From contig NC_084813.1 of the NCBI RefSeq assembly GCF_963583255.1, positions 2,171,001-2,235,000 on the forward strand: a DNA stretch of 64,000 nt. Direction: 5' to 3'. Below the pieces are notes generated by a model, which saw nothing but the letters and a program-made list of their open reading frames with translations, did not search any database and was not told the DNA's origin. Both the position numbers and the translations under genes were made by a program. This document shows positions 48,690 to 59,960 of this stretch, in pieces. Positions within the stretch are counted from its first letter, which is position 1. Every line of letters begins with the position of its first letter. This stretch comes from Pyrus communis (taxonomy: Eukaryota > Streptophyta > Magnoliopsida > Rosales > Rosaceae).

Positions 48690-49226
48690 CTGTGTTAGGG
48701 TGTTTTGGAAAGGTGTTAGTCTTTGGGTGTATTTTTGGAAGAGAAATGTGGTGAATTTAGAAAGGTTTAAATTTTAAAATTTTGACCGAGTGTAGAACAA
48801 AATTGGGGTAAACTTAGATGAAAAGTGGTTCTGTGATTGTATTTCTAATGAAAAAATTGGCAATTAAAACTCTATGAATTAGTTAAATTAAAATCATGTG
48901 ATGTTACATACTAGCCCATATCCGGATATCATGTGAATTTTCCTTTCTTAGGTAATCTAGTTTAGAATTAAAAGGTAAAATTTGAATGGTTAATTTTGTA
49001 TCAATAAAAATATTAAAATACTAAAATTTGAACGAATGATCCTCCGAAAAACTCGAAACTGACTGGATCTCCTTATTTTCTTTGATAGCTATATATGTTG
49101 TGGTTGTGGAAGTCCAACTTTATTTAATGTTGTTGGATTTTGGTATCTTATGTGGTAATATGTTTAGTAATTGAACCTCGAGTTTGATTTAGTTTGTCTC
49201 TCAACCTACTGGTGCTCATTCATGTG

Positions 49227-49234
49227 TATATATA
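49227..49234 (+). promoter_or_regulatory. TATA box of the SFBB gene at 49270
   Basis: TATATATA about 36 bp before the start codon, in GTGTATATATACGTG. The upstream ~430 bp align with the flank of the gene at 62448 (ATTTCTAATGAAAAAA, TTATGTGGTAATATGTTTA, AATTCCTGTGG(A/G)ACAAAACT). A preserved 5' flank supports shared, presumably pollen-type, control; that expression pattern is inferred from the family. Confidence 0.6.
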
Positions 49235-49269
49235 CGTGTAAAGAATTCCTGTGGAACAAAACTTTTGAA

Positions 49270-50454
49270 ATGTCCCAAGTACGTGAAAGCGAAACTCCTG
49301 AAGATAAGGTGGTCGAAATCCTGTCTAGGTTGCCGCCCAAGTCTCTGATGCGATTCAAATGCACACGCAAGTCTTGGTGCACTCTCATCAATAGTTCAAG
49401 CTTTGTTGCCAAACACCTCAGCAATTCCGTAGACAACAAACTCTCATCCTCCACTTGTATCCTTCTCAACCGTTCTCGGATGCCGGTTTTCCCAGACAAA
49501 AGTTGGAAATATGAAATTTTATGGTCCATGATTTATCTTTCCATTTATGGTGATGAGCACAACCATCATTATGATGTTGAGGACCTAAACATACCGTTTC
49601 CATTAGAAGATCATCATCCTGTACAGATTCACGGTTATTGCAATGGGATTGTCTGTGTAATAGCAGGGAAAACTGTTATTATTTTATGCAATCCTGGAAC
49701 CGGGGAATTCAGGCAACTTCCCGATTCATGCCTTCTTGTACCCCTTCCCAAGGAAAAATTCCAATTGGAGACGATTTTTGGAGGATTGGGATTTGGTTAT
49801 GATTGCAAAGCTAAAGAATACAAGGTTGTGCAAATTATAGAAAATTGTGAGTATTCAGATGATGAGCGAACATTTTATCATAGTATTCCTCTTCCTCACA
49901 CGGCTGAGGTATACACCATAGCTGCTAACTCTTGGAAGGAGATTAAGATTGATATATCAACTAAAACCTATCCTAGTTCTTGTTCAGTGTACTTGAAGGG
50001 ATTTTGTTATTGGTTTGCAAGCGATGGCGAGGAATACATACTTTCATTTGATTTAGGTGATGAGATATTTCATAGAATACAATTGCCTTCTAGGAGAGAA
50101 TCCAGTTTTACGTTTTATGATCTTTTTCTGTATAATGAATCCATCACTTCTTATTGCTCTCATTATGATCCAAGTGAGGATTCTAAATTATTTGAAATAT
50201 GGGTAATGGACGATTATGACGGAATTAAGAGTTTATGGACAAAACTCCTAACAGTTGGACCCTTTAAAGGCATTGAGTATCCATTGACACTTTGGAAATG
50301 TGACGAGCTTCTTATGCTTGCCTCCGATGGAAGAGCCATCTCTTATAATTCTAGTATAGGAAATCTCAAGTATCTTCATATTCCTCCTATTATCAATGAG
50401 GTTATTGATTTTGAAGCTCTTAGTTATGTGGAAAGTATTGTTCCGATCAAGTGA
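49270..50454 (+). CDS. SFBB: S-locus F-box brother (SFBB) protein, intact
   Basis: An intronless ORF of 394 residues, the usual SFBB length. It starts MSQVRESETPEDKVVEILS. The F-box is at residues ~9-50 (LPPKSLMRFKC, RKSWCTLI). The C-terminal F-box-associated region contains HGYCNGIVCV, LCNPGTGEFRQLP, GFGYDCKAKEYKVVQIIE, VYLKGFCYWF, EIWVMDDYDG and NLKYLHIPPI. The start at 49270 is chosen over the in-frame ATG at 49171 because the family starts here and the TATA box lies between them. SFBBs are pollen F-box proteins that recognise S-RNases as part of an SCF ubiquitin ligase in self-incompatibility. The protein has all expected landmarks and no break. Exact orthologue group and allele cannot be named. 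Confidence 0.94.
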   Translation: MSQVRESETPEDKVVEILSRLPPKSLMRFKCTRKSWCTLINSSSFVAKHLSNSVDNKLSSSTCILLNRSRMPVFPDKSWKYEILWSMIYLSIYGDEHNHHYDVEDLNIPFPLEDHHPVQIHGYCNGIVCVIAGKTVIILCNPGTGEFRQLPDSCLLVPLPKEKFQLETIFGGLGFGYDCKAKEYKVVQIIENCEYSDDERTFYHSIPLPHTAEVYTIAANSWKEIKIDISTKTYPSSCSVYLKGFCYWFASDGEEYILSFDLGDEIFHRIQLPSRRESSFTFYDLFLYNESITSYCSHYDPSEDSKLFEIWVMDDYDGIKSLWTKLLTVGPFKGIEYPLTLWKCDELLMLASDGRAISYNSSIGNLKYLHIPPIINEVIDFEALSYVESIVPIK

Positions 50455-50890
50455 GTTGAGGGCAAAGTTTCATTTTTCTCCTTTTAATTTAATTTGCTTT
50501 GTGGTCTCTGTAGTATGTTTGCTTATCAAGGGCTACCATTAGTTTTTGTGATTTCCACACTTGTAATGTTTTTGAAACCTTTAATTTTTGTGATTTCCAC
50601 ATTTTGTAATGTTTTTGAAAGTGTACTATAACTATCTTTTTGGAGTTAATTAATAATTTATCAATACCCTTATGTTTTTTTTTTTTTTTGAAATTCCCTT
50701 CTTAAAAACCTTATAAGTTTTTACTCATTTAATATAATCAAGTTAAACCTTCTACCGTAGGCAAAACTGCTCTCTTAAAGTGTTTGTTTTGAGGACGTGA
50801 TATCCTTTTTCATATGAGCCCTAGATTAATCTAATGGTGACCTTAATGTCGACAAGCAAGATCTGTTGAAAAGTTTTCGATTCAAATCAA
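50455..50890. other. 3' flank of SFBB
   Basis: Starts with GTTGAGGGCAAAGTTTC, shared with the other SFBB copies. It has a tandem duplication of TTTTTGTGATTTCCACA (about 50537-50625), probably in the 3' untranslated region, then a poly-T run (50677-50690). No gene. Confidence 0.5.
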
Positions 50891-50894
50891 TTAA

Positions 50895-52510
50895 AAGGAA
50901 TTTTCAGTACCCGGTCGATACATCTTCGAAAGGGCGTCTCATTGTCAAGTGTAAGAATGTCCAGTGTGCATGGTGGACTTTTGGATACTGAAAATGTAGT
51001 GAGGAGTTTAGGATTGCCAAATGTGAAGTCTCCCACAGTGTGATTTGGCTTTGTTGAAGGACCATCACCCACAAGTCAACATGCGGCTTATTGGTCACAT
51101 GATGAGGGAAAAGTTCAATGATCCCGATATGGTGTACAGTGCCAAAGATGTTGTGCATGATGTTAAAACCAATCTCAAGGTCACAACAATCAGCATCTCG
51201 GGCTAGAGGACTGGCATTGTCATCAAGTTGCGGTTCACCGGAGGACTGATATGCCAAGGTTCTCACCTATTGTGCCAAATTTGAGAGGCTAAATCTGGGG
51301 AGCAAGACAACCATTCTAACCGACGGAGACCATAGTTTTTGGTACTTTTTCTTTGCAATTGGTGCGTTAGTCAAGGGTTTCTTGTCATGGATGCGGACAT
51401 GTATTGCGGTTGATGCATCTCACTTGAATTCAAAGTACAAAGGTATCCTCATAGTTGTGGCAGCGTTCGACTGTTACCGCAACATCTACCCTTTGGCTTT
51501 CGGCATAGGTGACATAGAGAACGATGATTGCTGGGAGTGATTTTTCAAGCAACTCCATGGAATGATTGGAAATGTACTGAATTTGTTACAATTTCAGACT
51601 GCAACGCAAGCATCGCAAACGTGGTCAATAAGGTTTCAAAAAAGATTAACATGTTTATACATGTATCACTTGAAAGGGAATATCAAGGCCAAGTTTCGCC
51701 TAAAAAAGAAGGACAACTTTTTTCTACCACTACAACAAGGCAGCAAAATCATATTCTCGTGCCGAGTTCGACACACACTTCGTCAAGATCAGAGACTTGA
51801 TAGCATAGTACCTAAATGATGTGGTTGTGGGCTCGAATGAATGGGAAGAGGTACAATGTAATGACCACTAACATTACTAAGAGCATTAATACAATATTGC
51901 ACTTGGCAAGGGAGCTGCCTATACTTTACTTGATCGATTTCATTAGGCAGTGTTGCAATAATGATTTTGACAAAGGCGGGATATAACACATATGACCACT
52001 ACCACGTGCCCCGGTCTCGGTGAGAAAAAAAATAAGAAAAAGGGTATAGGATGTAAGGCACATGTGTGTCCATAAAGTAAGTGACACCGAGTTTCATGTT
52101 TACCACGTGAACAGTGAAGCCATGGTTGATATACGTAACAAGACTTGCATTTGTCAAAAATTCGATCTTGAGAAATTGCCTTGCAAAACACACCATTGCA
52201 GCTTGCTTATTTGCAAGCTGCAACTTCTATGAGTTAGCTTCGACCTACTACAGTAGTGTGGCGTGAGAGGTAACTTATTCTGATTTCATATACTTAGTAT
52301 TCCCCACTCTGTAATGGAACTCAAAACTGCAGCCAAAAACACATTAATCTTACCTTCGACAAGAAAGTGACTGGTCGGGAGACCCAAGAAGCAGCGTATC
52401 CCATCACAAGGAGAACATATAGTCTATTGGAAATGCAAGCATCGCCGGAAGCTTGGTCATAACCAACAGACTTGCAGGAAACTTGTTGATATCCTCAACA
52501 CCACATAATT
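50895..52510 (+). pseudogene. Mutator-like (MULE) transposase remnant
   Basis: Broken plus-strand fragments follow plant MURA order. The N-terminal zinc-binding part (RLIVKCKNVQCAW) is near 50930. MRLIGHMMREKFNDPDMVYS is near 51080. The transposase core is at 51290-51540 (AVDASHLNSKYKGILIVVAA, PLAFGIGDIENDDCWE), carrying the first catalytic Asp. MYHLKGNIKAKFRLKKKDN follows near 51660. A SWIM zinc finger (CICQKFDLEKLPC) is near 52150. A C-terminal CCHC-like knuckle (CKHRRKLGHNQQTC) is near 52430. Many stops and frameshifts, so inactive. No terminal inverted repeats were identified. Confidence 0.85.
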
Positions 52511-53508
52511 GTGTTCCCTTGCATAGGGTGCCCTGTAATGTGCATGTATTCTGCATGTCATGGTATTTTTGGATTAAAGTGTTTATTTTTTAAAAATGGT
52601 AGAAGCAACTCCTTGTGCATGGGTTGTACATATACTGTGCATGCATTGAGTCATGCATTTGTTGTGCAAATAAAAAGTATATTCAGTAGTCATGTTTATA
52701 ACCCAGATTGAATGGGGATGGGGTCTGTCTGAAAAAAGGATATTTATACAAGTGTACATGATCTGGATGAAAACCCATTGGGTTATATTAAGTGGCCGAA
52801 TAAAACCCTAATTAATTTTTCTTTTAACATATTATTATTAAACATTTATGAGTTGACATGAGAAGAAAGAACATCTTACACATTTACATGGTATGCACAC
52901 CTTAAGTAGGTTAAGACAAGACATAAAGGTAAGGTCATGTACAACACATGTACAACTCATCTACCTTGTCTTATCAATAAGGTTATGATGCCAACTAATA
53001 CATTTACAAACAAACCATGGAAGCCCAATTTTGCTAACCAATTTCCACTTTTTAGATTGGGATTTAAACAACTATAAGCATGGTGCCTTTTCCAATAAAA
53101 GAAACCTTAAAATAATGGGGGTAAGTATCATTCCTTTTGGTGCCAATTCTTGAGGATAATCCCAAAGCGTACAATACATTGCTCTTTATCACATTTTTTG
53201 TTAAAAAACTATGGAAAGTATCCTACCAAGGTATTTTTTGGCGCCATGTATCCATCATTTCTCTAGGGAACCAGAACAATTTCTTGGTGCCATTTTTTTG
53301 CCTATTTCATAGGCAATCACATATCCAACCACAACATTTCACATTACTAACTCCACATGCGCGCGCACACACACATTAACACTAACACATTGCAAAGTTC
53401 ATCACATAATCAGCCTCCATGCTTGCAATGTTCAATAATGTTTGATTATACGACACCGACTGGGGAATCCGACCACGAGAACTAAATCATAGCAACTTCA
53501 ATTTTAAT

Positions 53509-53889
53509 GTGGCAAACCTCGTGGCTAGGGAACATGCCACAGTTTTCAAGACTTTGATCATCGACATTGAAAAGGAAAAAGAGGTACGTATGACAAGAAT
53601 TGAGCTGTTGAAGTCTTTCAAGGACGACCACAGACTCCGAGCTCGGAGGAACCTTTTCAAGGTTAGACTCCTGAAACACAAATTGAAATACTATTTATAT
53701 GAGGATAATGTTAGCCGGTTCAAGGTCTCCAAGGAGCTGGAAATGAAGAAGAAGAAAAAGGCCTATGAGGGAGGAGTTGAGTTGTTTCGGGCGTACGCCA
53801 ATCTTCACAGCGATGCCAAGGCCAACAAGGATTGGCTTGATGTTGACGTGACCGAAAAGTGCAGCCTCCTTCATAGGCATTTGTTATAG
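53509..53889 (+). CDS. Hypothetical protein, 126 residues
   Basis: Not recognised. A highly charged, lysine- and arginine-rich, probably helical protein (LLKSFKDDHRLRARRNLFKV, LEMKKKKKAYEGGVELFRAY). Start is the first ATG of the frame; no promoter evidence. Possibly a host gene fragment or transposon-borne sequence. The word G-x-E-x-FR-x-YA recurs in the ORF at 54817. Confidence 0.25.
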   Translation: MANLVAREHATVFKTLIIDIEKEKEVRMTRIELLKSFKDDHRLRARRNLFKVRLLKHKLKYYLYEDNVSRFKVSKELEMKKKKKAYEGGVELFRAYANLHSDAKANKDWLDVDVTEKCSLLHRHLL

Positions 53890-54816
53890 GTGTGACATTG
53901 GCCATCCTTTTTTGTAGACTGTAAAGGTCCATTTTTTATGTAGTCTTCCAAAGTTGAAACTTACGGAGACCTTCTCAACTTGCTGCACCATTGTCCTTCT
54001 TGTTAAATTGGGACATTGGTGCATCAAGATAATACTTTTGATCACTTTGATGTAATATGCATTGCCACTCATTGTAATGAAAGGGGATTAACGACTACTT
54101 CCAATTTTTTTTTTTTTTGCCATTTAGTGTACCATGCTTTCAGTTATTCTTAAAAGAACTAAAGAAATTTTTGACAAAAACTAAAGCACTGCAGAAATTG
54201 TACGAAATTCTACCTAGACAACTTGTACATATCATGTGCATACATTGTGCACACAGTGTCTATACTATGTGCATACGATGTACGTACGCGTATATGGTAC
54301 ATGCATGGAAAACTTGTATGTATTGTGCACGGGACGTGCATAGCATGTGCACCAAAATTACAAATACTAAATTTTCACAATTTTTCCAGACAGGAAATTA
54401 AAACCACCGCCAAAATTTGGGGCCCAATTTTGAATTTTGGGAAACATACGAAACACACCTCATTTTTAAAAAATTTAATTGTCCTTTCATTTTGGTGATT
54501 TTGTGTGTATAAAAGGAAAGGAAACACAAAACATCTCATTCTGTCATCCCTCTAAGGAAGAAACATATACCACAATCAAGCAATGAAACCTTCATCTTCC
54601 TGTTCCGAGCCTTGCTCCCCTTGCAACTCACCCTATAAATTTTTTTCTTCCTGTTCTCACTCATGCTCACCTCCCTCTTCCCCTGGATGGAAGACATAGG
54701 CTCGTTCAAGCCGTATAAGCTTGAAACAATTGTACAGAGCATTACTAAGCACAAGGAAGATCATCCAAAGAACATCGCATCCTTGAAGCGGGAATTAAAA
54801 AAGGGCTCGTCAACCT

Positions 54817-55041
54817 GTGGAGATGTTAATGGCAAAAAAGATCGAGAAGTTCATGTCATTCGAAGCATATAAACACGCATTGGGCGAGCAATACAAACAA
54901 GGCTTTCGATTGGGACTTAGTGAGGGGTTTGAAATATTTCGCCACTATGCAATCAAAGTGGATGTCAACGGAAAGTGGGTGACCGTTGACTACTACAAGG
55001 CACTTGCTATTGGGGCTACTCGCCAGGGTAATTTAATTTGA
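54817..55041 (+). CDS. Hypothetical protein, 74 residues
   Basis: Not recognised. It contains FMSFEAYKHALGEQYKQGFR, then GFEIFRHYAIKVDVNG and KWVTVDYYKALAIG. It is weakly like part of the ORF at 53509. The overlapping frame 54663-54872 precedes it, suggesting one broken longer reading frame. Confidence 0.22.
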   Translation: MEMLMAKKIEKFMSFEAYKHALGEQYKQGFRLGLSEGFEIFRHYAIKVDVNGKWVTVDYYKALAIGATRQGNLI

Positions 55042-55093
55042 ACTCGTCTAAACTGAAACTACAATTTGCTGGGATTTATGTACTCACCGTTGA

Positions 55094-55279
55094 TTAGGAC
55101 GACGATGGCAACGCTCCCAGGTGTGTGTGGTATCCTTTCTTCGCCTTCCCTTTTGGTTCAGATGAAGGAGTGACCTCAGAGTTGTGATCAACATTTGTAA
55201 CACCTTTACTTTCTTCCTCCGGTGTTGCATCCCTACCAGCTTCAACATCATCAAACATGACGTTCCAGTAAGGCGCCAT
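55094..55279 (-). CDS. Hypothetical short ORF, 61 residues
   Basis: Not recognised. A hydrophilic serine- and glutamate-rich sequence. It may belong with the ORF 55599-56102 on the same strand. Confidence 0.15.
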   Translation of the reverse strand: MAPYWNVMFDDVEAGRDATPEEESKGVTNVDHNSEVTPSSEPKGKAKKGYHTHLGALPSSS

Positions 55280-55598
55280 CGTTTATTCCTCGATCGGAGT
55301 AATCAGGTGGACAATAACCTACATCGGACAAAATCAGTGTTGCATACCTAAATACAACCTATTCGTAATACAAAATTCATCAAGTTTATTAAAATTGGAA
55401 CAAACACGTATTGATTTTTGTGCAGAAAGACCATTCTTCAGCTTGTGATGGGACGGATTTAAGTTGGTGTCCTAACAAAAAATCTGGGACAATAATTGAG
55501 GGTTCTTTGTGCGCACCCTCACATAGTTTTTGGACCTTAAGCACAACAAAGTTTCAAACAACTAGATCTACAAATTTTAAAGCAATAATGTCAATAAG

Positions 55599-56102
55599 TT
55601 ACAGAGGAAACAAATGCAAAAGTGCTTTCAACTTATAACAACTAAATAAAAGGGAAATTGCTTGAAAAACATATGGAAACCCCCTCAAGTTATAGGAGTC
55701 TCGAATCGCACCCCCCGGTTTCTCTACAACTTTTTCTTTTACAACCTTGTGGCGGGTGAATGTGGCTATGGATATGCTTGGCACCAACACCTGGAATGAT
55801 ACGGATCGGGAGGGATGTGTCTCCCATTTTTCTTCATCATCTACCAATTGAAGTAGGTGGTAGTCAATAGCTGACTCATTCTCTTGCCCAAAACAACAAA
55901 GTGGGCAAAGTATAGTAGGCTGAGCTTGTACGTATCTTTTGGATGTTGGCACATGTTGAATTGATCCTCCAATTGTTTTAGGGTTATCTTCTTCTTCCCT
56001 CAAAATAGATGTCTCTAAGACAACATTCATCTTCCTTCTCTTTTGGTTTTTTTTGGGGGGGAGGGGGGAATTCTTCGAAACTGAGTCTCGTCCCCAAGTC
56101 AC
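55599..56102 (-). CDS. Hypothetical protein, 167 residues
   Basis: Not recognised. The N-terminus is basic (PPKKNQKRRKMN). A CPLCC motif lies in the middle. The C-terminal ~40 residues are hydrophobic and may be read-through of non-coding DNA. The minus-strand ORF 55094-55279 (DATPEEESKGVTNVDHN) lies downstream on the same strand and could be a further piece. Low support. Confidence 0.25.
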   Translation of the reverse strand: MTWGRDSVSKNSPLPPKKNQKRRKMNVVLETSILREEEDNPKTIGGSIQHVPTSKRYVQAQPTILCPLCCFGQENESAIDYHLLQLVDDEEKWETHPSRSVSFQVLVPSISIATFTRHKVVKEKVVEKPGGAIRDSYNLRGFPYVFQAISLLFSCYKLKALLHLFPL

Positions 56103-57920
56103 GACATATTCCTAAAAAAGGAAGGAGATGGAATCATCACTCACTCAATCCTTAATAGCCATAAGGATAGCGTAGTGAGTGAGCTGCCTAAACCAGTCAA
56201 CCACCAAGTGGACAGAACACGAAGCCTTAAATATTACCTAGATACCCCAAGGTGTATGACAGATAGGAGATGGTTGCAGGAAACACCTCATCAGGTGGAC
56301 ACTTGAGTTTTGTCAGAGAAACAGATTTGATTTTCGACCTGCAATATTTAGAACATAAGCAAATCAATTAAATAAGATAAGCATGCATACATGATATGCA
56401 AAATATATGCATATTGTCTGGCCAGATTAAATGAGTTCATCAACCAAATACAACCAAGTATGGCCAACATCAACGCGTGCACAGAATATGCACATAATAT
56501 GCACAAAATATGCACATAGTATCTACCAATTCATGAACAAAATTCAATAGAATATTTTGTAGCAATATCAAAAGGATATTCAAAGAATATACATATAGTA
56601 TGCACAAATTTAATGAATTCACGAACCAAATTCAAGTGTGCCCAACATATAGACATGCAAGGATTATGCACGCAGTATGCATGAATTGATGAACGTGTTT
56701 CAATCAATTAATTTCCACCAAACTCTAAACCAAATGCACAATACAATTTAACATCAAGAACTTATCAGTACAAAACACTAATTTGCACCCAAAACCCAAA
56801 ATTCCCAATTTTACAAAACCTAGATTCAAATAATGAAATTTCATTTCAAATCGTACCTCTTTTTGGATTTTTCCATTGAAATCTTTTGGAAATGATGTGC
56901 AAATGCTAGGGTGGAAAATTTTTCAAATATTTCGAAAGGATGTACAAATGCACAACACACCTCCTAAATATATAGAGTGGATATAAAAGGTTACATCGGT
57001 CGGAAACTGGGGTAAAAAAGGGTTGCATTGGCCGGAAATGGGGTGGAAAAGATTGCGTCAATTGAAAATGGGGTGGAAAAGGGTCGTGCCGTTTGGGGTT
57101 AGGGTTCTTGGAGCTAAGGGTTAGGTGCTATAGATTTTTGAACAAGGAGGAAGAAATGTTGACTTGGATTTACAAATTAACCCATTTAAATATAAGGGCA
57201 ATTAGGTCATTTCAAGGTGTAGGAAAAATCCTATTTATGTCCAATTGTTATGCATCGTGTGTGCATCAGTGTGCATATTTGAAATGTCATATTTCTGTCC
57301 CAAGATTAAGAATTGTCCTATTTCTGGATATTCCCCAACAAATTAAGAAATCTTTGCTTGCAAGTGCCAGCTTTGAGCAAGGCTTGCCTTGGCACTAAGG
57401 CCATCTCCAACCGATCCGGCTAGAGGGCCATTGGGCCGAAAATAGCCCAAAATGACACGAAAACCGTCTTTAACCGAAGGCTAGGCCAAAGGGCTCGTGG
57501 GCCCCATTGGGCCATAATTGGAGAATTGGCCTAATCGATTGGCCCAAACCAGCTAGCCAGCTAGCCCCATCCGGTCCAACATTTTGAATCCCAACGGCTA
57601 CTTGCTGACGTCATGCAGACGTCAGCTAGCTGTTAAATTTGAATTTTTTTTTTGTACAATTTAAAAAAAAAAATTAAAAATTATATATATATATATATTC
57701 CTATAACTTCCTAAGCCATTAAACAACATTAAATAACATTAAGTAACATTAAACAACATTAAACAATATTAAACAACATCAAATAACATTAAGTAACATT
57801 AAACAACATAAAACTTAAACAACGTTAAAAAAAAACATTTAACAACATGAAACTTAAACAACATTAAAAAAAACATTTACCAACATAAAATTTAAACGCC
57901 TACTCCATGCTTCTTTTGGC

Positions 57921-59285
57921 CTAAAGATGTGCAACAAGATCTTGTTGTAGGTACTTGTTTGTAGCACATGAACGTGTCATCCTATGGCACCTCATGTACT
58001 CATTTAAAGAGATATTACCAGGTCTTGCACTCAAAGGCAAATTAGGGCCATCATGTATTTTTGCACGAGCCTTTCTTAACTTATTTGGATCCTCTTGGTC
58101 GTCATCAAACTCTCCATCAATATACCTATCCCAATCATCCTCCACAATCATGTTGTGTAATATGATGCATAACATCATGATGGAGTTCAAATTTTCTTGA
58201 CTTAACCCTTTTGCCGTTTCCTTAATAATCTTCCACTGTGCTTGTAGAATACCAAACGCTCTCTTAACATCTTTCTGGTATGCCTCTTGGTGTAAGGTAA
58301 ACCACCTTTCGGTGTCATTCGTAGGGTTTGCAATTGCTTGGACAAGTGTCGCCCACCTTGGGTAGATGCCATCTGCCAAGTAATACCTCATGTTGTATTG
58401 ACGCCCGTTGACGTAGTAGTCAAGTTGAGGTGATTTACCTTCCATCAGATTATTGAAGAGGGGTAAATGCCCAAGAACTGTAATATCATTTTGGAATCTT
58501 GGGACTCCAAAGAAAGCATGCCAGATTTATGTGTCAAATGACACAACCGACTTTAACACAATAGTTAGCTTTCTTGATCTTCCGCTAAAGTTTCATTTCC
58601 TTCTGATGGGATAGTTCTTCCATTGCTAATGCATGCAATCTAATGACCCTATCATGGCCATAAAGCCACGGTCTTCAGCTTTGCGAATGAGCCGATCTAG
58701 ATCTGTTTGATTTGGTTGATGAAGGTACTCCTCTTTGTAAAGCTGAACAATTGTGTAACAGTATTCAGTAAGATTATCAAGGCATGTAGACTCAGACATA
58801 CCATATGTATCACCCATCGCATCAGTTAGGGAGACATATGCCAACATTTGGAGTGCAATAGTAAACTTTTGATGAGGTGAGAAACTAGAGTGGCCTGATC
58901 TGTCCAGTTTCTGTCGAAAGTATGGATTGACATGTTGGTGCTCAAAGACATGACACCTCATTCGGAAGTGACTTCTGAAATCCTCTTCGTTGTACACCGA
59001 GTTAGGGTTAAAGTAGTTGTTCATCATATTCTGATACGCCATCTCTCATTTTCGTGGCTTGTAGCCACGATCAGCAATAGAGCCACCCCATTGAGGTTGT
59101 TCTTCAGTTGCTTCACACGCCATGACCCTAGCCATGGCTGCCATATATGATGCATTGCGCCATGCTTCATCTTCTTGATCGGACTCCTCATCTTCTCGTC
59201 TCATATTCGCCCATTTAGCTTCCAATTCAGAATTGGATGAGGACCCCCAATTGGAATCCAAAGAGAATCCAAAGTTGGAATTCAT
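57921..59285 (-). pseudogene. Harbinger-type transposase (HARBI1/ALP1-like nuclease), broken
   Basis: 59046-59285 is the N-terminal part (NASYMAAMARVMACEATEEQ). An in-frame TGA separates it from 58626-59042 (FRMRCHVFEHQHVNPYF; DAMGDTYGMSESTCLDNL), which ends in GSLDCMH, the site of the first catalytic Asp. After stops, 57921-58445 carries YYLADGIYPRWATLVQAI with the second Asp and MMLCIILHNMIVEDDWDRY near the end. This is the usual DDE_Tnp_4 order. The breaks are few, a moderately recent loss. Confidence 0.88.
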
Positions 59286-59459
59286 TGCAAACTTGAACTG
59301 AAAGAGATTGAATTAAAGGAGATATTGAAGAGGGCAAAGCTGAAGGTGTGTGAATTATAGGCCAATATCCACCCTTTTTATGGACATTGGAAGCTGAAGA
59401 TAAGAAGTGCCACATAGATAAAAATCCTATCTAAAATTCCCATAACCAATTACATCTCA

Positions 59460-59663
59460 ACACGTGGCACTTGAAATCCTATTTGAAAAACTATTGAGAT
59501 TACATATCAACAAGAAATCTGCAAAGTTACTCACAGATCGACACATGGCACTCGAAATCCGAGACGTAAAATTGTTGAGATTCCTTATCAACAAGAAATT
59601 TGCAAAGTTACTCACAGATCGACACGTGGCACTCGAAATCCGAGACGTAAAATTATTGAGATT
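59460..59663. repeat. 81-bp tandem repeat, about 2.5 copies
   Basis: Units start at 59460, 59541 and 59622 with ACAC(G/A)TGGCACT. As 81 is divisible by three, a frame stays open across the copies (59464-59667) and gives a 27-residue repeat; this is probably incidental. Confidence 0.85.
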
Positions 59664-59960
59664 CTAACTCGAAAAATTATTGACATTCCATCTCGAAAAA
59701 TTATTGAGGTAGTTTAATTTAAGTAACCATATTAATTCAATTAAAATATTAAATTATGTTTGGCCCTAGGACCCTTTTTGGCCCTATCGGTTAGAGATGG
59801 TTTTTTGTCACAGGGCTATATTTGACCTATGGCCTTCTGGCCCCTTGGTTGGAGATGGTAAGAAATATGGCCTGGCATTGTTCATTAAAATATTAATTCC
59901 TTGGAGGGCTATAGGGCTAAAACGAGCCCTTTGGCCCTCATTTAGTTGGAGATGGCCTAA

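Larger units (their letters stand above)
52511..57395. other. Long unassigned stretch with TGCACA-rich blocks and unrecognised ORFs
   Basis: Probably belongs with the MULE remnant to its left, but ends were not found. Words such as GTGCATA and TATGCACA recur at 52530-52660, 54230-54350 and 56380-56690. Four unrecognised ORFs lie inside (separate entries). 56100-57395 is AT-rich with no supported gene; 57000-57080 repeats GGGGT(G/A)AAAAAGG-like words. Confidence 0.35.
57399..59957 (-). mobile_element. PIF/Harbinger DNA transposon with TSD TAA
   Basis: The ends GGCCATCTCCAACC and GTTGGAGATGGCC are perfect inverted repeats over ~13 bp. The inner flanks contain more inverted similarity (AGGGCCA, GGCTAT). 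The 3-bp TSD TAA (57396-57398 and 59958-59960) is the PIF/Harbinger type. A transposase remnant is read on the minus strand. ATTAAACAACATTAA-like short repeats are at 57715-57885, and a 81-bp tandem repeat at 59460-59663. Length 2559 bp. Confidence 0.93.

Noticed and set aside
49171..49269. N-terminal extension of the SFBB protein from an upstream ATG
   Set aside because: The TATA box lies downstream of this ATG, and the family starts at the MSQ codons at 49270.
59464..59667. Repeat protein gene in the Harbinger element
   Set aside because: The frame stays open only because an 81-bp tandem repeat is a multiple of three; no start context or homology.
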